Shown one piece after another: positions 33,246 through 39,995 of a stretch of DNA of 61,936 bases. Below the pieces are notes generated by a model. That model was not told the origin of the DNA, searched no databases, and was given only the letters and a program-made list of their open reading frames with translations. Both the position numbers and the translations under genes were made by a program. Each line of letters starts with the position of its first letter. The first letter of the stretch is position 1. The DNA comes from JALOAR01 sp041649415 (GTDB lineage: Bacteria > Patescibacteriota > Minisyncoccia > UBA6257 > Colwellbacteraceae): the NCBI GenBank assembly GCA_041649415.1, contig JBAZND010000004.1:1-61936 (forward strand), read 5' to 3'.

Positions 33246-34907
33246 TTACTTAACCGTTCCCTCTCCTTGCTTAACCGTGCCGTCGCTTGGTAATTCGGTT
33301 GTAATGAATTCTTGGAAGGTAGAGAAAACAGTCCCCGTGAAATCATCCGTGGCTGTTATGCTCGTAGGCCCCAATATCGGCATGTATTGGCCTACTTGGC
33401 TCGCGTTCGGTGTTGCTCTTATTTGAAAAATAGCAGTTAAAGAATCGCTTAACACCCCTGTCGTCGCAAGCACTTTCGGTATCTTCCAAACAATTCTTCC
33501 ATTTGTTTGGTCCGCCGTAAATTCCCCCGCGTCTATTTTTACCTGCCTCACAAATTCTACTCCGGGAGGAGTTTCCGCCGAAATTTCAACTTCGGACATA
33601 TCGGTTGAATAATTCATCACATCCCAATGAATTGAATATTCCGTCGGCTGTCCCGCGGCCGGCGGGAAAATTCCTTCGTTTATAACGCCCGATGCCGCAT
33701 CCCGATAAAGAGCTTTAGCAGATGCTTCTATTTTCCCTGCCACTTTTTGCGTAATGGAAGCAACATTCACGGTCTTCAAGGCCTTTAACGCGTAAGGCAC
33801 CGTGGATGATTCAATTTGCGCATTTATTCCCACCGTGAAGTTTCGGTCATTCAATCTCCTTACCGGATACGCATCGTTTATTTTTATGGAAAAGCTCAAT
33901 GATCGTGATTCGCCGATTTTTATTTCCGCGAGTTCCGGAATCAAACCGATGTTCCAGATTATCGTTCTTGCAGTCGTATTAACTTCACCTCTTGAATTAA
34001 TTGAGGTGATGTCAAACATTTCGCCTATCAGGGCCGCTTTAACCGACACGTTTCTCATTATCGTGTCTGAATTGTTTCTAAAAGAAATAGCATAAGTTAT
34101 TTCCTCTCCGGGATGAACCGGCTCGTCTATCCCTTTGGTGCTTGAGACATTTAAAGAAAGCGGTGAAGGCGCCATCAAAACCTCCGCTGCGGCATCCCCG
34201 AAAATATACTCCTCTTTCTGAATATCCCCTTTGGCAGTCGCCTTTATTGTAAAACTCTTGCCCTCTTCCATTACTGCCGTCCCATTGAACGTTTCGCTCT
34301 TTCGTTCATTCGCGGCAATTTTAATTTTCTTATCCGGCAGATCGGTCTCAAGTTCCTCGGGAATCTCAAAGTCAAGATCCACGTTCCATTCTTTATCGGT
34401 ATTATTTTCATAAGTAAAAATCCATTCAAACTCCTCTCCGCTTACGATTTTTTCCGGCGCCTCAACGTTCAAGGTAAGCCATCTCTCCACTTTTATTGAA
34501 AGGTCTTTTGAGGTTCTGATTGTTCGGCCAAGCGATGAAGGGAGATATTCCGCTTCGGCTTCAAAAGATTTATCCTCCGAGAACTCCGTTATTACAACCG
34601 AGAACGTTTCTCTTTCAAAAGCTCCGGCTGGAATTTTTTTTAGCTTCACCGTTCGCCGCAAATCTTTTCCTCCATCCGCGAAACTCACACCTGTCGGCAG
34701 AGAAAGAGATATGGTCGTGTTGGAAATATCTTCATCCGATTTGTTTTCAAGAGTCACCACTATGTTAAACGGTTCGCCTATTCTAGCCTCGCTTTCCGCT
34801 TTGGCAGTTAATGTTACCCCGCCAAAACCACGTCCAAAAAGAAAATAGGCTATTCCCATAACCACAGCCAGCGCGAGTCCTATTATAATCCAAACTGTTT
34901 TTTTCAT
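33246..34907 (-). CDS. large membrane-anchored protein with repeated Ig-like (DUF11-type) domains
   Basis: The 553-residue protein starts at ATG 34907. That start shares ATGA with the recO stop; a longer frame back to 35012 lies inside recO and lacks support. One membrane segment near the N-terminus (MKKTVWIIIGLALAVVMGIAY region) is followed by four or five beta-sandwich units (VTLENKSDEDISNTTISLSLP; ITYAISFRNNSDTIMRNV). Likely a cell-surface scaffold. Translational coupling to recO looks accidental in function but is typical of compact CPR genomes. Confidence 0.75.
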   Translation of the reverse strand: MKKTVWIIIGLALAVVMGIAYFLFGRGFGGVTLTAKAESEARIGEPFNIVVTLENKSDEDISNTTISLSLPTGVSFADGGKDLRRTVKLKKIPAGAFERETFSVVITEFSEDKSFEAEAEYLPSSLGRTIRTSKDLSIKVERWLTLNVEAPEKIVSGEEFEWIFTYENNTDKEWNVDLDFEIPEELETDLPDKKIKIAANERKSETFNGTAVMEEGKSFTIKATAKGDIQKEEYIFGDAAAEVLMAPSPLSLNVSSTKGIDEPVHPGEEITYAISFRNNSDTIMRNVSVKAALIGEMFDITSINSRGEVNTTARTIIWNIGLIPELAEIKIGESRSLSFSIKINDAYPVRRLNDRNFTVGINAQIESSTVPYALKALKTVNVASITQKVAGKIEASAKALYRDAASGVINEGIFPPAAGQPTEYSIHWDVMNYSTDMSEVEISAETPPGVEFVRQVKIDAGEFTADQTNGRIVWKIPKVLATTGVLSDSLTAIFQIRATPNASQVGQYMPILGPTSITATDDFTGTVFSTFQEFITTELPSDGTVKQGEGTVK

Positions 34908-35425
34908 TTGCTTCTCCGGCCGTTTACTCTTTTTGAAAGACATGAAGCGCATAGAAACATTATATCTTCGGAGTGGAAATAGGCAATTTCTTCGCTTCCG
35001 CAAGCTCCGCACTTCGCAGTTTTCGGATCAAACCCTAAGAGCTTAAGCAGAGCCGCATTGGTTCCCGAATCCATCCCGCGCAAGACAAGATTTTTGAGAA
35101 GAGAAAAAAGTTTTATATCAGGTTCTTCAAGCGGCGTAAGGTCGTCTGTGAGAGAGAGCGTCTTTATCACGGCGGGTAACCTTGTCTTATATTCTTGAAG
35201 CGCTTCTACCACTCTGAATCTCCCTTCCGCGTTTTTCCTGATAATTCGAACAGTTGTGAGCGTTCCTGGTTCAAGATGTCCGGCAAGCCGAGAGAGAATT
35301 TTTCGTGAACCTGTCGCCCGCGCTTTGACCTTTCCCACATCCCATGTAAAAACCGAATATTCGGAGTTGTTCTCTCCTATTGATTCTTTGTAAAGCACGA
35401 TTCCCCAAGTATAATGCTCGGTCAC
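34904..35425 (-). CDS. recO: DNA repair protein RecO, short form
   Basis: The protein has 173 residues, shorter than the usual 230-260. An N-terminal OB fold (YTWGIVLYKESIGENNSEYSVFT) is followed by a reduced helical part and a zinc site (CGACGSE, CASC). RecO loads RecA with RecR on SSB-coated DNA. The start is GTG. A TGGTATAAT at 35432-35437 ends 6 nt before it, so the message is probably leaderless. Confidence 0.82.
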   Translation of the reverse strand: MTEHYTWGIVLYKESIGENNSEYSVFTWDVGKVKARATGSRKILSRLAGHLEPGTLTTVRIIRKNAEGRFRVVEALQEYKTRLPAVIKTLSLTDDLTPLEEPDIKLFSLLKNLVLRGMDSGTNAALLKLLGFDPKTAKCGACGSEEIAYFHSEDIMFLCASCLSKRVNGRRSK

Positions 35426-35431
35426 CGCTTG

Positions 35432-35437
35432 ATTATA
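35432..35437 (-). promoter_or_regulatory. extended -10 box of recO
   Basis: TGGTATAAT on the minus strand lies 6 nt from the GTG start of recO, inside the short spacer shared with the divergent 3D-domain gene. Confidence 0.55.
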
Positions 35438-35494
35438 CCAGGGGTAGCGAGAAGCCCGAAAACCCTGATTTTATGCGGCTTATAGCCCTTAATA

Positions 35495-35523
35495 TTGACT
35501 TTTAGCCCAGATTAAGCTACACT
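35495..35523 (+). promoter_or_regulatory. promoter of the 3D-domain gene
   Basis: The -35 is TTGACT (35495-35500), the spacer is 17 nt and the -10 is TACACT (35518-35523). The predicted start at about 35530 is followed at once by a long imperfect hairpin. Confidence 0.6.
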
Positions 35524-35530
35524 TAGCAAA

Positions 35531-35564
35531 GTAATAAATAATCCCGAGAGGGGTTTTTTATTAC
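35531..35564 (+). promoter_or_regulatory. 5'-UTR hairpin before the 3D-domain gene
   Basis: Arms 35531-35545 and 35550-35564 pair over 15 positions with two mismatches around a GAGA loop, ending in a T-run and then the ATG at 35570. The only Shine-Dalgarno-like GAGAGGGG lies in its loop and stem. It could be an attenuator or a translation switch. Confidence 0.4.
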
Positions 35565-35569
35565 GCCAG

Positions 35570-36016
35570 ATGAGTACCCTATTTTTGGGAACGATTATGG
35601 CGGTCTCCACAATCTTCTTCTCTGGAGCTGTGTCTCAAGAAGAAGCGGCCAATCAAGCGATTGTCCGGGAAGATCCCTATTTGATTCCCGGGGACGACTC
35701 GCTTCTTGCTCAGAATGAGCTTTCCTCAAGAAGGTCGGTGGCAGTAGTTATCACTGGTTACTCAAGCACGGAAGACCAGACTGACAACACTCCTTTTACA
35801 ACCGCTTGGAATACTGAAACTAGATCCGGAGTTGTTGCGGCCAACTGGCTGCCACTAGGAACTAAAATCAGAATACCGGAGCTTTTCGGAAGTCAGGTCT
35901 TCACCGTTGAAGACAGGATGCATCCGAAAAACGGCGATAAACTTGATATTTGGTTCCAGTCAAGAGAAGAAGCTCTCAAATTCGGAGTCAAGAAAGCAAG
36001 AGTCGAAATCCTCTAA
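35570..36016 (+). CDS. 3D-domain (double-psi beta-barrel) cell-wall protein
   Basis: The protein has 148 residues. An N-terminal hydrophobic segment (signal or anchor, about 2-22) precedes a spacer. The 3D domain follows, with its conserved aspartates in VEDRMHPKNGDKLDIWF, after NWLPLGTKIRIPELFG. The family includes MltA- and YuiC/Sps-like murein hydrolases, so peptidoglycan turnover is likely. It is closed by a strong terminator and has its own promoter. Confidence 0.82.
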   Translation: MSTLFLGTIMAVSTIFFSGAVSQEEAANQAIVREDPYLIPGDDSLLAQNELSSRRSVAVVITGYSSTEDQTDNTPFTTAWNTETRSGVVAANWLPLGTKIRIPELFGSQVFTVEDRMHPKNGDKLDIWFQSREEALKFGVKKARVEIL

Positions 36017-36032
36017 ATAAATTAGAAATTTA

Positions 36033-36060
36033 CAAGCCCCCGCGCAAGCGGGGGCTTGGT
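36033..36060 (+). terminator. terminator of the 3D-domain gene
   Basis: An 11-bp GC-rich stem (36033-36043 with 36048-36058) has a GCAA tetraloop and is followed by GTTT. Confidence 0.8.
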
Positions 36061-36157
36061 TTATCCGGGTAAAATAAAGTGATTAAATGAACTTGGGTTC
36101 ATCCCTCAATTCACCTGGGCCACACTTAGAGCAAAATAGGGGCACCGACTGAACTTA

Positions 36158-36195
36158 TTGTGCCCGGGAGAGGATTTGAACCTCCACCCCTTGCG
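36158..36195. repeat. left att-like repeat: 38-bp copy of the tRNA-Leu(GAG) 3' end
   Basis: These 38 bases are identical to 38667-38704, which form the 3' end of the intact tRNA-Leu(GAG) plus 3 nt. Only the T-arm, part of the variable arm and the acceptor 3' strand are present. The sequence beyond is unrelated and cannot fold into an anticodon arm with a 7-nt loop. This is what site-specific integration into a tRNA 3' end leaves behind. Confidence 0.9.
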
Positions 36196-36262
36196 AAAGC
36201 CACAGGTTTGTGATAGATATTCTACTAGAGAGTCTCTTCTAAAGATCCGTTAAACTGACCTT

Positions 36263-36280
36263 TACAATCAAGAAAGGAGA
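36263..36280 (+). promoter_or_regulatory. possible -10 and ribosome site of the Cys-rich peptide
   Basis: TACAAT at 36263-36268 could be a -10, with no clear -35. AAAGGAGA at 36273-36280 lies 6 nt before the ATG at 36287 and is a strong Shine-Dalgarno site that decides the start. Confidence 0.5.
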
Positions 36281-36286
36281 AGAACA

Positions 36287-36475
36287 ATGAATAAGTTCGC
36301 CAAACTTCTCCACACGACCGGCGTACCATATAACAGAGAAGTTCGGGGTCTCTCATCTCGCGGGCTCTCTCCGACCGCCAGTGGTGACTGCGATTGTGAT
36401 TGCGACTGCATAACTAGCAATTGCGATGGCGGCTGGGGCGCATGTGAGTGCAATTGCGACTGCTCGCAATGCTAG
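36287..36475 (+). CDS. candidate RiPP precursor peptide, Cys/Asp-rich core
   Basis: The peptide has 62 residues. Residues 1-33 are a leader-like, Cys-free, basic part (MNKFAKLLHTTGVPYNREVR, then a Ser/Gly stretch). Residues 34-62 hold ten cysteines at 35, 37, 39, 41, 46, 53, 55, 57, 59 and 62, mostly spaced by one acidic or Asn residue, with a central GGWGA turn; the last residue is Cys. Radical SAM maturases of ranthipeptides join Cys sulphur to Asp and other residues, and such an enzyme is encoded 760 bp away. A metallothionein-like metal binder is the main alternative. I know no named family with this pattern. Confidence 0.75.
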   Translation: MNKFAKLLHTTGVPYNREVRGLSSRGLSPTASGDCDCDCDCITSNCDGGWGACECNCDCSQC

Positions 36476-36509
36476 TACCACTGAATCTTGCTTCCCTGTT
36501 ACTACGCCT

Positions 36510-36545
36510 CCCCGCACGTCAAACGACATGCGGGGATTCTTTTAG
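36510..36545 (+). terminator. terminator of the Cys-rich peptide gene
   Basis: CCCCGCA and TGCGGGG pair (7 bp, plus an inner GTC/GAC), followed by ATTCTTTT. It overlaps the stop of the convergent peptidase gene. Confidence 0.8.
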
Positions 36546-37151
36546 AATCAAATCTAAATTGGGATAAAGTTGTCTGAACAAGCCATCAATTACTATTGAC
36601 TGCTCTGGCGCTTTATCCATTTTGAAACGAGATTTGAATTCAGCATCCATAATCAAATTCACGATGCGTTCTTTTATCCAATGATCCACGTCGTATTGTC
36701 TAATTTGTGTCTCAATCATTAAATGCAACGACTCATGAATCACCGTCTTAATTAAAAACTCCGGTGGTATTGTAGAAATATTTATAACTATCGAATTCGG
36801 TTGAATATAGCTCCCTTGTGTTCCATATTTCGTTAAAATTATGTTTAGCTCATTTAACATATAAGAGCCCACTAACTTTTCGTTTATTTTTTTCATCAAA
36901 CGACAATTACCATCCCAAGATCTATTTATAGCAGCTTCAGCAATCTGATAAGCTGCTGGGCTATATTCTTTTTCAATAAGGCCTTTGATTACATCAATAT
37001 CTTGTGATTGAAAGTCCCCTAATCCTTGGGGCAAAGAAAATCTATATCCATTTTTAGTTAACCAATCCTTTGTCTCTAATGTATTCAAAACACGTTTAAG
37101 TTCCCATTCAGTACCGTATTTAAATATTATTGGTATTGATATTTCAATCAT
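36519..37151 (-). CDS. HExxH zinc metallopeptidase of the island
   Basis: The 210-residue protein starts at ATG 37151. A GTG at 37196 extends the frame by 15 codons but lies inside a terminator stem, so I prefer the inner start. HESLH is at residues 139-143, in the hydrophobic context KTVIHESLHLMIE. A Glu 18 residues further (IKERIVNLIMD) is a candidate third zinc ligand, as in gluzincins. There is no signal peptide or membrane segment. It may cleave the leader of the Cys-rich peptide, or serve immunity or regulation. No named family is recognised. Confidence 0.7.
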   Translation of the reverse strand: MIEISIPIIFKYGTEWELKRVLNTLETKDWLTKNGYRFSLPQGLGDFQSQDIDVIKGLIEKEYSPAAYQIAEAAINRSWDGNCRLMKKINEKLVGSYMLNELNIILTKYGTQGSYIQPNSIVINISTIPPEFLIKTVIHESLHLMIETQIRQYDVDHWIKERIVNLIMDAEFKSRFKMDKAPEQSIVIDGLFRQLYPNLDLILKESPHVV

Positions 37152-37182
37152 TGTCCCATATGTATATCCCACAAAAAGAATA

Positions 37183-37214
37183 ATCCCCCAGTTCACATTT
37201 GCAAACTAGGGGAT
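37183..37214 (-). terminator. terminator or attenuator after the radical SAM gene
   Basis: Arms 37183-37193 and 37204-37214 pair over 11 positions with one G-U, followed on the minus strand by TTATTCTTTTT. It lies 19 bp after the radical SAM stop and would end most transcripts before the peptidase gene. Confidence 0.65.
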
Positions 37215-37232
37215 ATAGACATTTGGCATGGA

Positions 37233-38267
37233 CTACCATCCTTTTATCACCTTTCCAGGCGAAAGAGCAGTCCATAACAGTGGACAACCTCCGGCACAAT
37301 TAGCAAAAACTTCACAGTTTGTGCATTTCTTAGAGGGATACACTTTTACCTGTGCGAAACAATTCTGCACATGTTTCGAGCTGAAGAAAGAAATCAGAGA
37401 CTCGGCAGAGTCAAAATCCTTGCCATACTTGCCAACAGGAAAGTCAAAAAGACTGTTACATAGGAAAAGTGAACCGTCTGTATCAATTATGCCCCCTGTT
37501 TGATGTTGAAGGTGGCATGTAGTCTGAATCTGTCCATGGTCTTTAAGTGTCTGGATGAACGCTCTTGGCCAAATACAAAGAGGGTACTTCATGACAAAGA
37601 CCAACCGTCCACATGTAATCCTGCACGCTTCCTCATAAGCAGACATAATTTCATTAACCATCACATCAACATCAACCATGAATCTAGAATCAACATGGTC
37701 TTTGTGCACGGCCGGAGAGCAGAAGTTAACAGATACGCCGAAAGCTCCGCAATCAACCGCATATCTCACCATGTCCAAGAAGTGAGATACATAGGGAAGA
37801 GAATATACGAAGCTCACAATCCCGTTCGGTTGGTACTTACATACCCTCTGCAAACCTTTGGTTACATTCGCGAATGTGCTAGCCCTCGCATTGGCGATAA
37901 GACTCTCTTGGTCGTATGCCTTGAAAGATGCGCCAATGTGAGTGTTCGGATGCCTGAGATAGTCGTCCCAGAATAGATCGTCAGAAAATCGTTGAGCATT
38001 AGTAACAATAACCGTTCTGATCCCCATTGAGTTTGCCGCGTCATTGAAATCAAACAGCGGAGACCAGAGAGTGGGTTCGCCCCCAATTAGAAAGAGCTTT
38101 TTTATACCAGCTTGCCCCATCATTTTGAGGTACTGGAGAGCATCAGGAAGAGACATCTCATCTTCAACATGGTACTCGCTCGCATTGGCATAACACCATG
38201 CACAACGAAAATTGCAACCGCGGTTTACTGTTAGCCAGACCAGCTGAAGAGTTGGCACGTTTGGCAT
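37233..38267 (-). CDS. radical SAM/SPASM peptide maturase candidate
   Basis: The 344-residue protein starts at ATG 38267. GAAGGAGG sits 8-15 nt upstream, inside the first codons of the longer frame that begins at 38291, so the inner ATG is the start. The SAM cluster CNFRCAWC is at 18-25, and GGEPTLW is the next family motif. The C-terminal SPASM domain shows G-x4-C (DGSLFLC) and CxxC-x5-C-x3-C (CTNCEVFANCAGGC), but the last expected Cys is missing. There is no room for an N-terminal RRE leader-binding domain. By family it would make thioether or C-C crosslinks on a peptide; the Cys-rich peptide in the same island is the obvious substrate. Confidence 0.88.
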   Translation of the reverse strand: MPNVPTLQLVWLTVNRGCNFRCAWCYANASEYHVEDEMSLPDALQYLKMMGQAGIKKLFLIGGEPTLWSPLFDFNDAANSMGIRTVIVTNAQRFSDDLFWDDYLRHPNTHIGASFKAYDQESLIANARASTFANVTKGLQRVCKYQPNGIVSFVYSLPYVSHFLDMVRYAVDCGAFGVSVNFCSPAVHKDHVDSRFMVDVDVMVNEIMSAYEEACRITCGRLVFVMKYPLCIWPRAFIQTLKDHGQIQTTCHLQHQTGGIIDTDGSLFLCNSLFDFPVGKYGKDFDSAESLISFFSSKHVQNCFAQVKVYPSKKCTNCEVFANCAGGCPLLWTALSPGKVIKGW

Positions 38268-38321
38268 CTTTTTTCCTCCTTCTACAGTCATTTATAGTTG
38301 TAATGTACAAACCCGAGAAAT

Positions 38322-38635
38322 TCACAACGAATTCCTTCCAAGAGGATTAACACAAAACCATAATTTATGCAAGTAGCACTTCTCTTTTTTGTCACCTGTG
38401 CTATTGCTCTCTGTGCAAACTGCTGATATATCCTCTGAAAGCAACATACTCCCCTTCTTGAATAAACTCTCTTCTCTTTGAATCAGTCCTATACAAAGTT
38501 TCTCTTTAACTTCTCTTGCAATTATTCCAGCAAGCGGGTGTGTTCAATATCGTCAATCCTCCCGCCTAGTAAATCAATAAATCCGTCAGTATCAGTCAAA
38601 AAACAACGCCTCGTCTTCTTTCCAAAGAAGAATCT
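38322..38635 (-). pseudogene. frameshifted Nudix-like remnant
   Basis: This is the only content of the 400-bp stretch between the radical SAM gene and tRNA-Leu. One minus-strand frame reads FLTDTDGFIDLLGGRIDDIE and stops. Shifting the frame at about 38550 continues THPLAGIIAREVKEKL and runs on to a TGA at 38322-38324. GGRIDDIE plus REVKEKL resembles a stretched Nudix box. There is no ATG or GTG at the front, only a TTG. I read it as a decayed gene or a sequencing error, not as an active enzyme. The radical SAM promoter must overlap its end. Confidence 0.35.
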
Positions 38636-38666
38636 TTAAACAAATGTGGTATGTAGCGTAAGTCAT

Positions 38667-38704
38667 TTGTGCCCGGGAGAGGATTTGAACCTCCACCCCT
38701 TGCG
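38667..38704. repeat. right att-like repeat inside tRNA-Leu(GAG)
   Basis: This is the second copy of the 38-bp repeat. It covers the last 35 nt of the tRNA gene and 3 nt beyond, so integration preserved an intact tRNA. Confidence 0.9.
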
Positions 38705-38751
38705 GGACACGCACCTCAAGCGTGCTTGTCTACCAATTTCAACACCCGGGC
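38670..38751 (-). tRNA. tRNA-Leu(GAG)
   Basis: The acceptor GCCCGGG pairs perfectly with CCCGGGC and the discriminator is A. The anticodon loop TTGAGGT sits on CACGC/GCGTG. The class II variable arm is GTCCCGCAAGGGGT and the T-arm contains GGTTCAAATCC. CCA is not encoded. Its 3' end is the integration site of the island. Confidence 0.94.
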
Positions 38752-38764
38752 TTCAACTTTTGGG

Positions 38765-38793
38765 ATTATATTAGATAAAAAGCCCCTCCGCAA
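38765..38793 (-). promoter_or_regulatory. promoter of tRNA-Leu(GAG)
   Basis: On the minus strand, TTGCGG (38788-38793), a 17-nt spacer and a perfect TATAAT (38765-38770) lie 13 nt before the tRNA. Confidence 0.75.
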
Positions 38794-38832
38794 ATAATTT
38801 TAGGAATAAAAAAGAGGACGATTTGTCCCCCT

Positions 38833-39546
38833 TTATTCTATTTTCATCAGCTTTTCCAGCACCGCCATCAGCTCCGGACAAGCATCACCGGTAAAGTTGT
38901 GGTCGGCTCCCGGTATTTCTTTAACTATTACCTCCGTCCTCTTTCTGAAATATGGAGAGATATTAATTTTTTCCACCTTTTCTACGCATTTATCTTCGCC
39001 TGCATTCACGATAATCGTTCTTTTCATTATTGCCGCAAGCTTTCCGTAACCGCTTTCGCAATCAACATTAATGAGACGAGACCAGTACTCGGATGAAACA
39101 ACTGTCATACTGCCGTCCGCTCGTGGGAGAAAAGAGTATCCTTCCAGATTCAGTTCCGCTCCTGGACGTTCAAACATTCGGGCTACGTCTTGAACGCTAA
39201 TCGTCTTAGGTGGAGCGAGTAGTATAGCGGTTCCCATTAGAATGGGGACCCTTAACATCTTTTGGTCGACTAGAAGAGCTACTACTTCGCACCCTTGCGA
39301 ATGAGCCACAAAATGCACGGTAGAGCCGGAGACATAAGGCTTGATGTCTTTTATAACGTCCCCCAGCTTTTGTGCTTGAGCAAGCAATGACGTAACAAGA
39401 AGTCTTCCGTCTTCTGTTACCCCGTTATAGTCGGCTAAGATGTGATACGTCGTCGGAATAGAAAATACTTTATCGAAACCCAAGAAAAGCCCACGACTAG
39501 TGGCTCTGTTTCCAAAACCCGGAACATAAAAAACAAAATGCCTCAT
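38833..39546 (-). CDS. alpha/beta hydrolase
   Basis: The protein has 237 residues. The nucleophile elbow HFVAHSQGCEVVALL contains G-less AHSQG, the lipase/esterase-type Ser context. A late His in ADHNFTGD and an Asp in NAGEDKCVE could complete the triad. It starts with FVFYVPGFGNRATSR, a usual first strand and oxyanion loop. There is no signal peptide. The GGGAGGTC upstream is a good ribosome site. Substrate unknown. Confidence 0.82.
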   Translation of the reverse strand: MRHFVFYVPGFGNRATSRGLFLGFDKVFSIPTTYHILADYNGVTEDGRLLVTSLLAQAQKLGDVIKDIKPYVSGSTVHFVAHSQGCEVVALLVDQKMLRVPILMGTAILLAPPKTISVQDVARMFERPGAELNLEGYSFLPRADGSMTVVSSEYWSRLINVDCESGYGKLAAIMKRTIIVNAGEDKCVEKVEKINISPYFRKRTEVIVKEIPGADHNFTGDACPELMAVLEKLMKIE

Positions 39547-39630
39547 TTCTTAAAGACCTCCCTTTAACTTTAGTCTAGGTTTCTAACATCAAAAAACGAG
39601 ACTGTCAACGCCTCGTTTTATTTTCTAGCC

Positions 39631-39984
39631 TTACGCGCTTTGTCCGATTTTTTCCTTAATCTTCTTTACGGAAAGATCCCTTACATAATAAAGCTTGGAT
39701 CTTCTCACTTTCTTCGGAGCAGAAATTATTTCCACTTTACTTATAAGGGGAGAGTGTACGGGATAAGTTTTTTCAAGACCATACTCTCCAAGCTTCCCTC
39801 GAACGGTAAAAGTCGCGCCCTTTTCCGAACCGTGTTTACGCGCAATCACAATTCCCTCAAAAAAACCGATACGTTCTTTGCTTCCTTCTCTTATCTTCTC
39901 ATAAACTCGAACTTTGGTTCCGGTTTTTATTTTGTCCGCCTCGGCAAGCCCTTGATGAGACAAATCTGTTGTTCTACGCTCCAT
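39631..39984 (-). CDS. rplS: 50S ribosomal protein L19
   Basis: The protein has 117 residues. Family features are IKTGTKVRVYEKIREGSKERIGFFEGIVIARK, TFTVRGKLGEYGLEKTYPVHSPLI and RRSKLYYVRDLS. It sits at the 30S-50S interface of the ribosome. It is separated from the pseudouridine synthase gene by only 11 nt. Confidence 0.96.
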   Translation of the reverse strand: MERRTTDLSHQGLAEADKIKTGTKVRVYEKIREGSKERIGFFEGIVIARKHGSEKGATFTVRGKLGEYGLEKTYPVHSPLISKVEIISAPKKVRRSKLYYVRDLSVKKIKEKIGQSA

Positions 39985-39995
39985 TGCAGAGGAAT

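Larger units (their letters stand above)
36158..38704. mobile_element. 2.5-kb candidate RiPP island in tRNA-Leu(GAG)
   Basis: The segment is bounded by the 38-bp direct repeats at 36158-36195 and 38667-38704, a unit of 2,509 bp. It carries a Cys-rich peptide gene (+), a metallopeptidase gene (-), a radical SAM/SPASM gene (-) and a Nudix-like remnant (-). No integrase, transposase or plasmid gene is present, so any mobility would depend on an enzyme encoded elsewhere, or the element is a deletion remnant. Its genes have Shine-Dalgarno starts where several flanking genes look leaderless. Confidence 0.75.

Noticed and set aside
34908..35012. N-terminal extension of the large Ig-domain protein
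   Set aside because: It lies wholly inside recO in another frame and would put a basic non-signal stretch before the membrane helix. The ATGA overlap with recO is the better start.
36161..36240. Second complete tRNA-Leu gene at the left island border
   Set aside because: Only the 3' 35 nt match. The upstream bases give a CACA-AACC-TGTG hairpin with a 4-nt loop and no acceptor partner, so it is a fragment.
36158..38704. Integrase, transposase or inverted terminal repeats in the island
   Set aside because: No frame in the 2.5 kb has recombinase motifs, and the ends are direct, not inverted, repeats.
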